A stretch of DNA of 64,000 bases from Leguminivora glycinivorella. Its lineage: Eukaryota; Arthropoda; Insecta; Lepidoptera; Tortricidae. The stretch is taken from NCBI RefSeq assembly GCF_023078275.1, contig NC_062985.1, forward strand, positions 5,225,408 to 5,289,407, given 5' to 3'. Each line of letters starts with the position of its first letter. Positions within the stretch are counted from its first letter, which is position 1. Below the pieces are notes generated by a model. It worked only from the letters and a program-made list of their open reading frames with translations, did not search any database and was not told the DNA's origin. Made by a program: the position numbers and the translations under genes. Below, one piece after another: positions 31,443-42,073 of this stretch.

Positions 31443-32034
31443 TCGTAACTAAAATTGGTAACCCCAGCTCCGAAACGGGAAAAACCAATTCGTAACTGGC
31501 TTCAAATTGAGACTTTCCCATTACCGATTTTTAACTACTTTTGGTAACCGGCTTCGAAACGGGAAAAAAATCCCGTGTTGTAACTGGTTACAAAAATGGG
31601 ACTAAATCATTACGGATTCCGTAACCATGGTTGGTAACCAGCTTCTAACCGGGAAAAGATATCCCGTGTTGTAACGGGTTACAATATGGGATTTTTTTTG
31701 CCGTCATAAATATACATAATTTATTCGAATAATGCTGACATTGAGTAATTTTTTAGGGTTCCGTAGTCAACTAGGTTGACTGGAACCCTTATAGTTTCGG
31801 TATTATGTACGCCGTCCTAGCTTCGATTTGGTAGAAAATCAGTAACTCGGGCCCAATACGTAACTAGCTACAAACAGGGAATTTTGTATTCCCGTTCTAT
31901 AGCCAGTTACAAAACTTAGTTATCAAACGGTACTACTCTGGTCCAATACGTAACCGGCTACAAAATGGGAATCAAGATTCCCGGTTTATGGCCGGATACG
32001 AAATTTTGGCTACTAAACGGTACTAAAGGTTTAT
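31443..32034. mobile_element. Foldback element with tandemly repeated arms
   Basis: The left part (31446-31692) holds three units of about 88 bases, each beginning GGTAACC.GCTTC and containing AACGGGAAA and TTGTAACTGGTTACAA. The right part (31853-32034) holds two units (CCAATACGTAACTAGCTAC, TATTCCCG, GCCAGTTAC) that align with the left ones as reverse complements. The spacer contains a fragment of the GGGTTCCGTAG repeat at 31755-31805. This plan resembles FB/Galileo-type foldback transposons, but no transposase is present. Confidence 0.6.
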
Positions 32035-32035
32035 A

Positions 32036-32130
32036 AATGGGCTTACTCTTGGCCACAGACTAGCCTAAGGCAAAGACGTACGAGGAGTGAGCTCGCCCAG
32101 AAGATGCCTGTTCACTCTTGATTTGAAGAT
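32036..32130 (-). mobile_element. Solo 3' end of the CR1-like LINE
   Basis: GGGCTTACTCTTGGCCACAG and GTGAGCTCGCCCAGAAGATG, complement of 17000-17080. Confidence 0.75.
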
Positions 32131-32157
32131 TGACATGTTATAAATTTACCTACACCT

Positions 32158-32430
32158 GTTTTTAACCCCCGTCGCAAAAACGACGGGGTGTTATAAGTTT
32201 GACGTGTCTGTCTGTCTGTCTGTCCGTTTGCCTGTCTGTCTGTCTGTCTGTCTATTTGTCTGTCTGTCTGTCTGTGGCAGCGTAGCTCCCGAACGGATGA
32301 ACTGATTTGGATTTAGTTTTTTTTTTGTTTGAAAGCTGAGTTAGTCGAGTGTTCTTAGCCATGTTTCATGAAAATTGGCCCAATATGTCGGGTTTTTTTT
32401 TCTAAATTTTAATTTTGTGATTAGGTTATA
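32158..32430 (+). repeat. Dispersed repeat (AACCCCCGTCGCAAAAACG type), copy 1
   Basis: ACGACGGGGTGTTATAAGTT, a CTGT microsatellite, CCCGAACGGATGAACTGATT and GCCATGTTTCATGAAAAT. Further copies: 36222-36410 (minus), 40528-40800 (plus), 52037-52396 (minus), 63717-63925 (plus). Confidence 0.75.
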
Positions 32431-32593
32431 TCAAAAGGTGTGTGGTTACGAACTTCTGAAGTTTAAGTATTCACTCTTAGCAATTATGGGATTGAACGAA
32501 ACCGAAATCATGATGTTGTAGATCACTAAGTATACTATAATATAAACGCTAGCAAACCTATCAAAGTTTCTTGCACATCACCCACCACAATTA

Positions 32594-32640
32594 AATGCTG
32601 CTGCATGCATGCTGCTGCATGCATGCTGCTGCATGCTGTT
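32594..32640. repeat. TGCTGCATGCA tandem
   Basis: About three and a half copies of GCTGCTGCATGCAT. Confidence 0.85.
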
Positions 32641-32790
32641 TATATATAAGTATTAAAAAAAATTGTTAACACATGTGACGTCAGTTTAGTTCAGCGTTAA
32701 ACTGGGCCATGTCCCATAGTTTACTTCTACGACAAAATAAATGCGGGAAGATTTGTAGGGTGGCAAGATTTTCTTAGGTAATAAATAAAA

Positions 32791-33231
32791 GCTTTTTCCC
32801 CTCACTAGCTCGGAAACACGTGTTTTGTCCTTTAATACCAGCGAGTAAAAACGCATTTTATCCACTAGTGGGTAAAGTAATTTGACCTTTAATAAACTCA
32901 AATTAACTGCTTTAAAATTGCTAAAAGTAGGTGAATCTAGTAATAAAGATGATTTACCACCTGTGGAACTACTGGAAGCAGTGATAAACGCATTTTTTGC
33001 GTTGTAGTTTCCTCGCTATAGTGAGGGGAAAAGTTTTGTGTTAGGTACACTCGGGTGCAAATGTATTTTACTTCTCGTGTGTTAAAAAACTCGCAAGTTC
33101 AGGATTCTATTCTCGAACCACTCGCTTCGCTCGTGGTTCAACTATAGAATCCTTCCACTTGCTCGTTTTTCAATTCCACACTCGGCGTTAAAATACAACT
33201 TTGCCCCCTCGTATAACAAATAACTATACTC
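32791..33231. repeat. ~440-bp dispersed repeat with conserved hairpin, copy 1
   Basis: Inverted relative to 41156-41592 (CCTCACTAGCTCGGAAACAC, CACTCGGGTGCAAATG, CTTTGCCCCCTCGTATAAC). Both copies keep an internal hairpin GGATTCTAT..GAACCACTCGC / GCTCGTGGTTC..ATAGAATCC at about 33102-33152. Class unknown; non-coding. Confidence 0.65.
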
Positions 33232-33590
33232 GTATTCATTTTCCTTAATAAGATCATTTTGTACCTATATTGACACGTGTTTCTAAATTCAAACAGTGTT
33301 AAATATCATAAAGACAGACATATCAATTTAATTAACAAAGTTGTCATACAGTATTTGAAGCGGGTCCGTTTCAATAATACTCCGACAAACATTTCAATTC
33401 GCGTTGTGTTGACGGCAATGTTTACCCGACACAATTTACCAAAATGGAAACTATTTGATTGGTTTACACAATACATGTTTGCTAACAGGTGCGCGTGAAA
33501 ATAAAATCAGATTAGTTCTGAATTGAATTAAAATACCGAGACATACATTTACCACGGTGAACATTGTCCGAGACTCTTCTATATACGTTA
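33232..33590. other. Unclassified spacer
   Basis: A 73-codon frame (33277-33498) shows no domain. Nothing else recognised. Confidence 0.4.
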
Positions 33591-33830
33591 CTAGCTTTTC
33601 CCCGCGGCTTCGCCCGCATACTAAAAGCAATCTTATTAAAACGTTGAACTTTGGACCCCCATTTCACCCCCTTTGGATGTGAATTTTGAAAAATCCTTTC
33701 TTAATTAGTGCTCTTCTACACTTTATAAGGATTCTACGTGCCAAATTTGGAGTCTCTAGGACCAGCGGTTTCGGCTGTGCGTTGATATGTCAGTCAGTCA
33801 GTCAGTTTCTTCTTCTTTTGTATATTTAGA
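33591..33830 (-). mobile_element. Non-autonomous Helitron-like element, family 2 copy 2
   Basis: Minus strand starts TCTAAATATACAAAAG, ends GCGGGGAAAAGCTAG, inserted between A and T. Body (GCACAGCCGAAACCGCTGG complement) matches 200-431. Confidence 0.8.
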
Positions 33831-33899
33831 TAGAATACTTAACTTGATAGCGTAAAAGTTATTGAAAATGACATTTATTATAGTTATGTATGCAAGAAC

Positions 33900-34740
33900 G
33901 ACATATACCGGGAATGATGAAACCCATACAAAAATTGTACTGAAATGTATGGGCATTTTAGGGATAAAACTTGGATGGCGCTGTTTTGCAGCCAGCCAGT
34001 TTTGTTTTGGAAGTGGCAAAAATAATATTTTCCCCAAGTTTTTTGCGTGTTTTTAAGAAAAAATACATATTTCATTATTTTTATATCTGGATATCACGTC
34101 AATAAACATTTTGAAACAAAAAAATTGTAAGCATCATCAGTGTAGTTATGATAGTATTTTATAGGTGGCTGTACCATAAGCCTCCCAGCCACCCGATTGG
34201 CGTGAGTTTGGGTTCTTGGACAAAGGGCGCTGGTTCAGTCCGGAAATCGACGCTTTAGGAAAATTGCACCCGTTTTCGGGATGCGAACAAATGGGGAGAA
34301 CTTAAAAGAAAAATAGATAAAATAAAGCCCTACACTCACCCGCGCTTTGACGTATAGGCCTTTTGCCGCTTATGTTATATCTTTTAGTTTAAATCCACGA
34401 CTTTTCCGCTCGCCGTAAATTCACAATAATCTTAACCGCAGTTCACCACCGCCGTGAACGTCAACAATTTCCTTCTTCTTCATCTGACATATTCTTTTTC
34501 TTCTTTCATGTCATATTGTTTAAATCTCGTTCTAAAGATAACGCCTTTTGCGCATGCCCATAAATTCCCCATACGAGATAAATATATATATGATAAAATG
34601 ATGTGAGAGCGAGACATGATAAATCTAAACAATTAAGAATGCGTTCCGAAACTACTTGTGGTATTAAAAACTAAACAGTGGCACTACAAATTGAGGTATG
34701 ATTCATAGTATGAAGATTGTCAATCACATATAAATCATCC
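33900..34740. repeat. Dispersed element copy (8245-8640 family), interrupted by an LTR
   Basis: CTTGGATGGCGCTGTT, ATCACGTCAATAAAC, GTGTAGTTATGATAGTATTT on the left and TTCATAGTATGAAGATTG on the right match 8430-8655 without a gap once 34170-34682 is removed. Confidence 0.65.
34170..34677. mobile_element. Solo LTR, 508 bp, with 5-bp target duplication
   Basis: Starts TGTACCATAAGCC, ends AAACTAAACA, and is bounded by GTGGC on both sides (34165-34169, 34678-34682). The matching position in the 8.6-kb copy reads TAGATGGCGCTAAA with no insert. AATAAA is present at 34321. The TG...CA ends and 5-base duplication indicate a retroviral-type LTR left after recombination; the family (gypsy or BEL) cannot be told. 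Confidence 0.75.
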
Positions 34741-35452
34741 TTGCCTATGTAAAGAGCGCACCAAAATGCCTTCTTGCTAGAATCAATTGCATACGTTTTC
34801 CATGATGTTTATGCTGTCAAGTAAGGTCAATACGGTAATAAGTTGCTACTTACTAATCACGATAATAAGGGGAAGTTAGCTAAAATACGGCATAATTAAT
34901 ATAAGGTTTTTTTTTTAATTGGGATATGTACATTATAGGCCGAAGTTATTTTTCATCAACCCTTCCCACCCCTCCCCCCTCTGCGTCACCCCACTACCCC
35001 GCCTTATAGGGCCGAAAATGCATACATTTTTCATACATCACTTTCCAGGAGCAACGTACTAATTAGTGGTTGTCGTCATTTAGTTGTGAAAGCGGGCCCC
35101 AGGCAGGATAACACAAAGATGATGTATTTATTTCAATTATTATTTATTGAATAACTCTAATTATCTCTCAATCTGACTAAATTCTTCACCTACCTTTATA
35201 ACAAACCAAATTTATCACCGCATTTTGTTAAATCAAGTGCAATTTATCACAGATCATTAGCGGTAAAATAAAGAATCATTTTACGCTGAAACATTACTGG
35301 AACAAAGCTTTTAACACCAGCAAATTTGTCTCTCGAGTCCATCAGAATAGGCCCCCGGGCATATTATTCCCAATGCTTATCAACCATTCAATTAAATTAC
35401 TCTTACCAACTTAGTATAGTACCTAATTGTATTGTAAAAATGTAAGATTTCT
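34741..35452. other. Unclassified AT-rich spacer
   Basis: No feature recognised apart from a C-rich patch at 34960-35005. Confidence 0.45.
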
Positions 35453-35575
35453 GGGGCCCGTTTCTCGAAGCTACAAGTTACAATTTGCAAGCGCTTGAAA
35501 ACATTGCAATGTCTTATGACAAGTTGGAAAGAGACTTCCGCTAAAAACTTGTAACTTTCAGTTTTGAGAAATGGT
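35453..35575. mobile_element. Hairpin MITE with CCCGTTTCTCGAA ends
   Basis: GGCCCGTTTCTCGAAGCTAC ... ACAAGTTACAA pairs with TTGTAACTTTCAGTTTTGAG..AAATGG. A common lepidopteran pattern. Confidence 0.6.
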
Positions 35576-35639
35576 GTACGCGAGATTTTGCGGTCCTTAA
35601 GGTCCACAGCTGTCCGTAAGACACAGCATTTGCTTTTTA

Positions 35640-36060
35640 TTTGAGTTTTTGTGTATATAAATATAAAGATATCCCCAGAATGACCAAGGGAACCGAAGTA
35701 GATAGTAGAATTGTTCAGTACAACGGCAATGGGCATATGGGCCATTTTTTTTTTTTTCAAAGTTGTCCACCCCACCTTTTTTGTAACATGGGTATTTATT
35801 ACGCGATTCATGTTCAGAATCGCGAGCTCTTTCGATCCTGATAGGAGAAAAAAATGTCCCAAGATTTCCATACATTTTTCAAACCTTCCATTCCGTTACC
35901 GCCATACAAAATGTATGAAAAAATGGTAACAGAATGGGAAAAAAACCTTGAGACACTTTTTTTTCTCCTATTAGGATTGAAAGGCGATTCTGAGTGGAAA
36001 CCACATAAAATTTACCAAATCCAAAAAAAATGGGGTAGACAACTTTGAAAAAATTGCCCA
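35640..36060. mobile_element. ~400-bp foldback element
   Basis: Left blocks TTCAAAGTTGTCCACCCCAC, CAGAATCGCGAGC, TTTCGATCCTGATAGGAGAA recur inverted on the right as TTCTCCTATTAGGATTGAAA, GCGATTCTGAG and GGGGTAGACAACTTTGAAAA. Reading frames on both strands (up to 159 codons) arise from the palindrome and are not genes. Confidence 0.7.
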
Positions 36061-36221
36061 CATCCATATAATACCCTGGAGACAGGAGTCGATTGTCGTT
36101 AAAGCTTGAAGGTCCTAAAACAGCAGCCACTGATAGGAAAGCGCAGTGTTGAACAACCCAAACTAGATAGATCACTCAACACTAATAAAACATTAATAAT
36201 CTAACCACAAAATTAAAATTT

Positions 36222-36410
36222 TGAAAAAACCCCCGACCGAGACATAGTAGACCGATTATCATGAAACATGGCAAAGAACACTCCCGACTTATTCAGCTTT
36301 CAGACAAAGAAAATTAAATCCAAATCGGTTCATCCGTTCGGGAGCTGACAGACACACACACAGACAGACAGACAAACAGACAGACAGACGTTTTTGCGTC
36401 GGGGGTTAAA
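36222..36410 (-). repeat. Dispersed repeat (AACCCCCGTCGCAAAAACG type), copy 2
   Basis: CCCCCGACCGAGACATAGTA, AACATGGCAAAGAACACTCC and GTTTTTGCGTCGGGGGTTAA. Preserves the uninterrupted version of the site disrupted at 52101-52225. Confidence 0.75.
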
Positions 36411-37026
36411 AACTATATATACTATGGACCCATTGAGATCGCTACTCGAACTCGCTAACAATTTTAGAGCACTTGTATGAACGTTGCAGGTAAGATGGGA
36501 GCAAGAATATTACGTCCCATAAATTAGGGCGACGTCACACCAACATTCCCTCAACTCTCGTGTTCCTAGCAATTGTTTTAATGGCACATGAACATGAAGT
36601 GAGTTTTTACAGTTTTATCTTAATTTTGTTCGTCGTTTCTTTGTCAAATCTAGATGGAGAATATAGAATAGTTTAGCGTGTATTAACTAAATTAACATAC
36701 TGGCGACTTCGCAAAATGATTACATTAATAAACGTTATATGATTCCTAAATTATGTCACTTACGGGATGTAAAACAGATCATTTCTGAAGATCCCTCTGA
36801 AGGGATGATTTCTGTAATGAATAAAATCAGTTACCAAACTACTTATATATCCACGAAATTCCAAATAAATCTGTTCAGTGGTTTGAGTGTGAAGATGACA
36901 CACAGACATACAAACACACTTTCCAATTGAAATATCAGAAAGGAATGATTGATTTATAGCATATTGCAAAATATAGTATATTGATTTGCAGTATTGCAAA
37001 ATTGTGAAGAAGTATATATGTATAAA
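36411..37026. other. Unclassified spacer
   Basis: Nothing recognised. Confidence 0.45.
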
Positions 37027-37244
37027 GTACAGCGGGGCCAATATCGACTGGGGGTCAAATGTAACAGGTCCATTTTTTCCATGTTTTACAATGTTTGCAT
37101 TATTAAATAGAGTGTCCACCGGTTATATGTGGCAGGCGTGTTCAGTGGATACAGTCATGTACTCATCAACTCAACATCATAGTGTAATAATGGAAAAAAT
37201 GGACTAGTTACAATTGCCCCCCATTCGAGATTTGCCCCGCTGTA
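37027..37244. mobile_element. MITE with GTACAGCGGGGC ends
   Basis: GTACAGCGGGGCCAATATCG and AACAGGTCCATTTTTTCCAT at left; ATGGAAAAAATGGACTAGTT and GCCCCGCTGTAC at right. TA at both ends fits a TA duplication. A right-half fragment lies at 41085-41145. Confidence 0.75.
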
Positions 37245-37706
37245 CCTTACTGGCCTTAGCGTCTATTTCAGATGATTTATGGTGCAATGTCCGAGAGACA
37301 TCGCTTTTGTTGGCTAAACAGACCTAAATATGCGAGAGTGACATAGGTACTGTAACAGATCGGGCCGCGGGTGACGAAAATTATTTACACGAAAGTACTA
37401 TATATTTAGACATGCACAGGTTAGGCACATTACACAATTATTTACACGGATATATACAAAAGAAAAGGCTATTTACACATAATAATCACAATTTAATGAG
37501 CAAAACTATACATATGAGCCTTGTTGACAGTTCGTAACACACTGAAAAAATATGTAGGTAGATAAACAAAAGACGCGCGCTGATGGCAGCGGCATCCATA
37601 CCGGCCAGGCTGCCAGTACGCGCGCAGCACGGAGGTTGGTCGTTCCGTCACCTACAGGTGCTTTGACACATAACTGACAAGGGAAGCTTGCAACCGATTG
37701 CGACGT
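37245..37706. other. Unclassified spacer
   Basis: Nothing recognised. Confidence 0.4.
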
Positions 37707-37805
37707 GAAGAACTTTTTTTTAATGAAATAGGCAGCAGACGAGCCGCCTGATGGTAAGCAGTCATCGCCGCCCATGGACATAAGCAACATCAGGGGAGCC
37801 ACTTA
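37707..37805 (-). mobile_element. LINE/SINE 3' tail, minus strand
   Basis: T run, then GAGCCGCCTGATGGTAAGCA and CGCCCATGGACATAAGCAAC, a diverged relative of the tails at 17355-17465 and 45299-45345. Confidence 0.5.
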
Positions 37806-37956
37806 TATATGCGTTGCAGACCTTTGAGAACCCTAAATACCTGCTTCTTGAAGAACTACATAATTACATATACTGTATTATAATAAAAGGTAACAATGAT
37901 GACGTCATCGCAACGCTCCACAGTCTCAACCAACTGCCCTCCCTTTAACCTCTAAG

Positions 37957-38077
37957 GCTCACTTGCACCAACCACTTAACTTAGGGTTAGAGTGGGCTGT
38001 CAACTGTCAAATTCCATATAAAATGGTGGGTTAACCCTCGGGTTAACCCTCTATTTTCGTTGGTGCAAGTGGCTCTA
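37957..38077. mobile_element. MITE with CACTTGCACCA ends, copy 1
   Basis: AGGCTCACTTGCACCAAC at left mirrors GTTGGTGCAAGTGGCTCT at right; inner words GGGTTAACCCTCGGGTTAAC. Copy 2 is nested in a SINE at 44231-44353. Confidence 0.75.
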
Positions 38078-39289
38078 ACAAAATTATAAAAATTAGCCTC
38101 CTTCAGTAAAAAAACAACCTCGTTAATTTCCCCGACTTGAAATATCACTTCAGCTTTAGTAACCTCATTTACATTTTGTTAATTAATACTCCCACTAAAC
38201 TGATTAAACTAATCAATACTGCCCCACTAATCCACTTTCGCCCTTCCCCAAAATCAGAGATACTCATCTAATTAAATCTCCCCCATTTCCAGTTTTACCG
38301 AACTACCGGGTGTTTCTGGCAATGGGCCGAGGAATGCAAAATCAATTTTCGAAACGTCAAACTGGCATACAGTCTTGTGGAAAGCGGTCATTGCAGATCT
38401 AAACCATTTATCTGCCTAGTACAGACATAAACATTTACCATGAGATGTTTTAGGTTACCTTAATCGATTGTAAGAAACTTGAAAACATGCACGTAATTTT
38501 TGTTGCTATAATTATAGTAAATATTTGTAGGTGCTGTTCATTGTCCCCATACTGCAGTGTAAAGTTTGGCAGACGTAGTCTTCAGTGGTTGCGATGCGAT
38601 GTAGCTTCATTGTAATTATATTTTAGCAAAATTAAATTTTGTTAATTATTGGCCGGCAATATTTAGAATTTACTTTGACTTCAGTTTATATAAATAAAAA
38701 AAAATAAAATATCTTCCTTACTTAAGTATATCTTCTGTATGTTAATTTATCACAGGTTAGAATAAGTACTTAAATAATGTAAGACAATAACTAAAACTAT
38801 AATAAAATTATAGCTATGAAGATGGCAGTCATCTGATGTCAAAATTGATTTTTTCTACTCCAGCACTTAAATCTGTCAATTAGATTATTGTCGGCGGTAT
38901 CCAAATTAAGTTCATTTGAGTAACGATAGAAAAGTCTATTTGTCTATAGGTTCATATGATAACTGCTGAGCAGTATTCATACGAATATAGGAGTTTTGTA
39001 AGTTTATTTTTAAAAGTACAACTTCCATTTATCAGGTATGTTTTCATTTGCAATAATAAATAACTCTTAATAAATAATATAATATTTAGGTTCATAATTT
39101 AAATCAAGATGAAAAAATAAACTGAAATGCGTTTTACGTATTAGATATTGCAAAACAAAGGTAAAAATCATAAGTTTATCAAATAATTTTACATTTGACA
39201 TTTAAATATTCTTGAACGCAACCACATTTTTCGTAATTGAAAACCGGCTTATTTTCTATTTCTCTTGTCTATGGCATGAAGAGTTCGGT
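38078..39289. other. Unclassified AT-rich spacer
   Basis: No feature recognised in this 1.2 kb. Confidence 0.5.
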
Positions 39290-39540
39290 TAATGTACGAC
39301 CCAGAAATGTACAGCCCAAAATCGGCGTCCACTTTTTTGGACGCGAATTACGGGGTCGTATAATACTGCCGCCCTGTAAAAAAAGTGGCTTCGAATTATC
39401 GCCCGGACCAAACGTGTACAGCCCGAGAATGCCCAACCCATCAATTCACGGCCCAAGAACTCTCGTACATCATGGACGCCAATTCCTGGGTCGTAAATTC
39501 TTGGGTTGAGCATTCTCTGGCTGTGCATTATTGGTTCCCG
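39290..39540. mobile_element. Putative inverted-repeat element with ACGACCCA words
   Basis: AATGCCCAACCCATCAATTC and its inverted relative AATTCTTGGGTTGAGCATT, with further CCAAGAA.T, ACGACCCAG and GGACGCCAATT words in alternating orientation. Open frames on both strands (about 90 and 84 codons) follow from the symmetry. Ends not defined. Confidence 0.4.
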
Positions 39541-39629
39541 CATTTGTAAACTTTTTAAAAAATTATTTGAACTATTTTAGTGTTTTATACTTTATTTTAA
39601 GTCGACGTTGTGCAAAAACTTAAGTAATT

Positions 39630-39923
39630 ATGAGTGATTCTGGTGAACAATATACTCCCCAAGAAATAAAGGCTATGGCGCTCAAAGTGACTGACAATTT
39701 GTTACATGAAAAGTCGGATACAGCGTAGCAAAAATGTTATGATTGTTTTATGACATGGAAATTGCAAAAAAATGTTTCAACTTTCTCTGAAATCGCATTG
39801 TTGGCATATTTTGAAGAATTGTGCAACAATATCTCACCATCAACATTTTGTGGACAGAATACTCAATGCTACGACGATCCACACAAATATTCCCATTCAT
39901 TATATGAAGTAAGTAACTAACCC
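39630..39923 (+). pseudogene. Crypton-like tyrosine recombinase, N-terminal part, broken
   Basis: Starts ATGAGTGATTCTGG and encodes MSDSGEQYTPQEIKAM, then after a premature TAG (39726-39728) YDCFMTW, NVSTFSEIALLAYFEELC and SPSTF before stopping. The pattern (polar start, TELLP.KS-like helix, FM.W...K.....SE..LLAYF.EL....PSTLW) is that of the SAM-like N-terminal domain of insect Crypton-type tyrosine recombinases, which normally continue for several hundred residues to the catalytic R-H-R-Y domain; none of that is found here. A donor-like GAAGTAAGTAAC follows at 39907. Recognition is from memory of the family pattern only. Confidence 0.45.
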
Positions 39924-39980
39924 ATTTTATTATTCTTGAATAGGTATTTATGTGGCTGTCGTAGAAAAAGTATAGTATAC

Positions 39981-40087
39981 AATCGTAACATTATGAAGGC
40001 TATAAAAGTCTCGTACCTTACTTAGGCCACTCGGCAAGCCTTCGTGGCCTAACCGCGGTACTCAACTTTTATAGCCTTCATAACGTT
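39981..40087. mobile_element. 107-bp hairpin MITE
   Basis: GTAACATTATGAAGGCTATA at left, TATAGCCTTCATAACGTTAC at right, second pairing AAAAGTCTCGTACC / GGTACTCAACTTTT. Confidence 0.8.
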
Positions 40088-40092
40088 ACCGT

Positions 40093-40527
40093 TATATAAT
40101 ATACTATAATATAATTCTTACCAGGCCACTATAAATATTGAAAACTCACATAGCACACACTTTTCAATCTAAAATTTATATTTTCATTTCAGACCCCTCT
40201 CCAGAATACCCTGTATACGTCTGCATTTAAATTGCTAACCTCTGTCACAGGTACTTACAGGATAAGGAAAAGGAAGTCATAGAGATTTACGGCCAAGTTC
40301 GTGACTTTACCTCGTGGCCATTACACCGAATGATAAAACGGTACGGGGAATATTCTACGTCAACTGCAAATACTAGATCTAAAATTTAAACGCTAAAAGG
40401 CAAAGGTAGTTCTTGGTTATTTAAAAAAAAACTAAATTATAACTTGTACTTTTGTCAAGTAATCATACAAGACTTTTAACTTTGATAATAATATGTTGTA
40501 TCATATATTTTGAAACTAGAGTTTGTA
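40093..40527. other. Unclassified spacer
   Basis: Nothing recognised. Confidence 0.4.
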
Positions 40528-40568
40528 CGTTTTTAACGCAAAAACGACGTGGTGTTATAAGTTTGACG

Positions 40569-40619
<51 letters not shown>

Positions 40620-40800
40620 GTGTGTGTCTGTCTATGGCATCGTAGCTCGCGAACGGATGAACCGATTTCGATTTTGTTTTTTTTTTGTTTGAAATCTGAC
40701 TTAGTCGGGAGTGTTCTTAGCCATGTTTTATGAAAATCGGTCCACTATGTCGCCATTGGGGTTTTTTTCAAAATTTCAATTTTGTGGTTATAAGTAGGTA
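40528..40800 (+). repeat. Dispersed repeat (AACCCCCGTCGCAAAAACG type), copy 3
   Basis: GCAAAAACGACGTGGTGTTA, a CTGT-rich microsatellite and GTTCTTAGCCATGTTTTATG as in the other copies; the 93-codon frame 40452-40733 is read through the microsatellite and is not a gene. Confidence 0.7.
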
Positions 40801-40832
40801 CTGAGATGCTTTACTCGTGTTACAGTAACCAT

Positions 40833-40961
40833 CCTGCACGGTAAGCATGGTCGCGCGATAGACGATAAAATAGCAGGCCGTCCCTATCGCACTATTCGTA
40901 AGTGCGATAGAGACGGCCTGATATTTTATCGTCTATCGCGCGACCATGCTTCCCGTGCAGG
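40833..40961. mobile_element. Hairpin MITE, GCATGGTCGCGCGATAG family, copy 1
   Basis: Near-perfect arms: CCTGCACGG, GCATGGTCGCGCGATAGACG, AGGCCGTC and their complements, small loop. Second copy 62701-62833. Confidence 0.85.
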
Positions 40962-41075
40962 TGCCGTAGCCGAATGGCATTTCTCCGACGCAAAACGAAA
41001 ACGGAACGCCGCGAAAGGTAGTCTGGCTCTGTCGCGCCAATACGCAAGAGCGATAGAGATAGTCGAGATAGATAT
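40962..41075. mobile_element. Truncated MITE, TAGCCGAATGGCA family
   Basis: GCCGTAGCCGAATGGCATTT, ACGCCGCGAAAGGTAGTCTG and AAGAGCGATAGAGATAG match the left two thirds of 9228-9387; the right arm is missing. Confidence 0.7.
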
Positions 41076-41084
41076 TGTAAAACT

Positions 41085-41145
41085 TGGAAAAAATGGACCA
41101 GTAACATCGGCCGCCTTAGTCGAGATTTGCCCCGCTGTACCTTAC
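41085..41145. mobile_element. Half copy of the GTACAGCGGGGC MITE
   Basis: GGAAAAAATGGACCAGTAAC and GAGATTTGCCCCGCTGTAC match the right end of 37027-37244. Confidence 0.65.
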
Positions 41146-41155
41146 CTAACAATAG

Positions 41156-41592
41156 TTATTTGTTATACAAGGGGGCAAAGTTGTATTTTAACGCCGAGTG
41201 TGGAATTGAAAAACGAGCAAGTGAAAGGATTCTATAGTTGAACCACGAGCGAAGCGAGTGGTTCGAGAATAGAATCCTGAACCTGCGAGTTTTTTAATAC
41301 ACGAGAAGTAAAATTCATTTGCACCCGAGTGTAACACAAAACTTTTCCCCTCACTATAGCGAGGAAACTACAACGCAAAAAATGCGTCTTATCACTGCTT
41401 CCAGTACTTCCACAGGTGGTGGTAAATCATCTTTATTACTAGATTCACCTACTTTTATAAATTTTAAAGCAGTTAATTTGACCGTATTCAAGGTCAAATT
41501 ACTTTACCCACTATAGTGGATAAAATGCGTTTTTACCCGCCGGTATTAAAGGACAAAACACGTGTTTCCGAGCTAGTGAGGGGAAAAACATA
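41156..41592. repeat. ~440-bp dispersed repeat with conserved hairpin, copy 2
   Basis: Reverse-complement partner of 32791-33231; the central hairpin is at about 41230-41277. Confidence 0.65.
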
Positions 41593-42073
41593 TTTTCTTA
41601 CCATTATTAGCAAAACAATTAATTAATACAAATAGATAATAAATCATCAGCAAGATACACACCTACCTATGTTTATCATTATTATCCTTTTTGTCTATCT
41701 ATTACTACTACGTAAATTGGTTTCCAGTCGATGTAAATTTAGGTTGATTAATTAAAGCTTAATTCCATAAGATTAAAGCAGAGACGCGTCATCCAGATTT
41801 ATCGAATAGGATTTAAATTAATTTTAATTTCGATCGAAGGCTTAATCCCTACCTATACGCCCCCTAATAGCGTTTAGTTAGTAATTACTGTCAGTAAAGA
41901 AAAATACTGTCCTAATTGTTTTACAGAAAAGCTAAATAGGTACTAACTATTTTTCATATTTTTATTTTAAAACATTTTTTTCCTACGAATTTTGTCCTTA
42001 GTAGCGGTGATATCCCAAGCTTAGGTTACAAAGTAGGTACCTATGCAAAAAGGTTTTTGTAATTACATATTTA
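41593..42073. other. Unclassified AT-rich spacer
   Basis: Nothing recognised. Confidence 0.45.

Noticed and set aside
35392..35871. 159-codon minus-strand frame
   Set aside because: It runs across a MITE and a foldback element; the frame follows from palindromic symmetry and has no domain.
39237..39543. Overlapping 90- and 84-codon frames on both strands
   Set aside because: Symmetry of an inverted-repeat element opens both strands; no protein motif.
40452..40733. 93-codon frame with cysteine/valine repeats
   Set aside because: Translation of the CTGT/GTGT microsatellite of a dispersed repeat.
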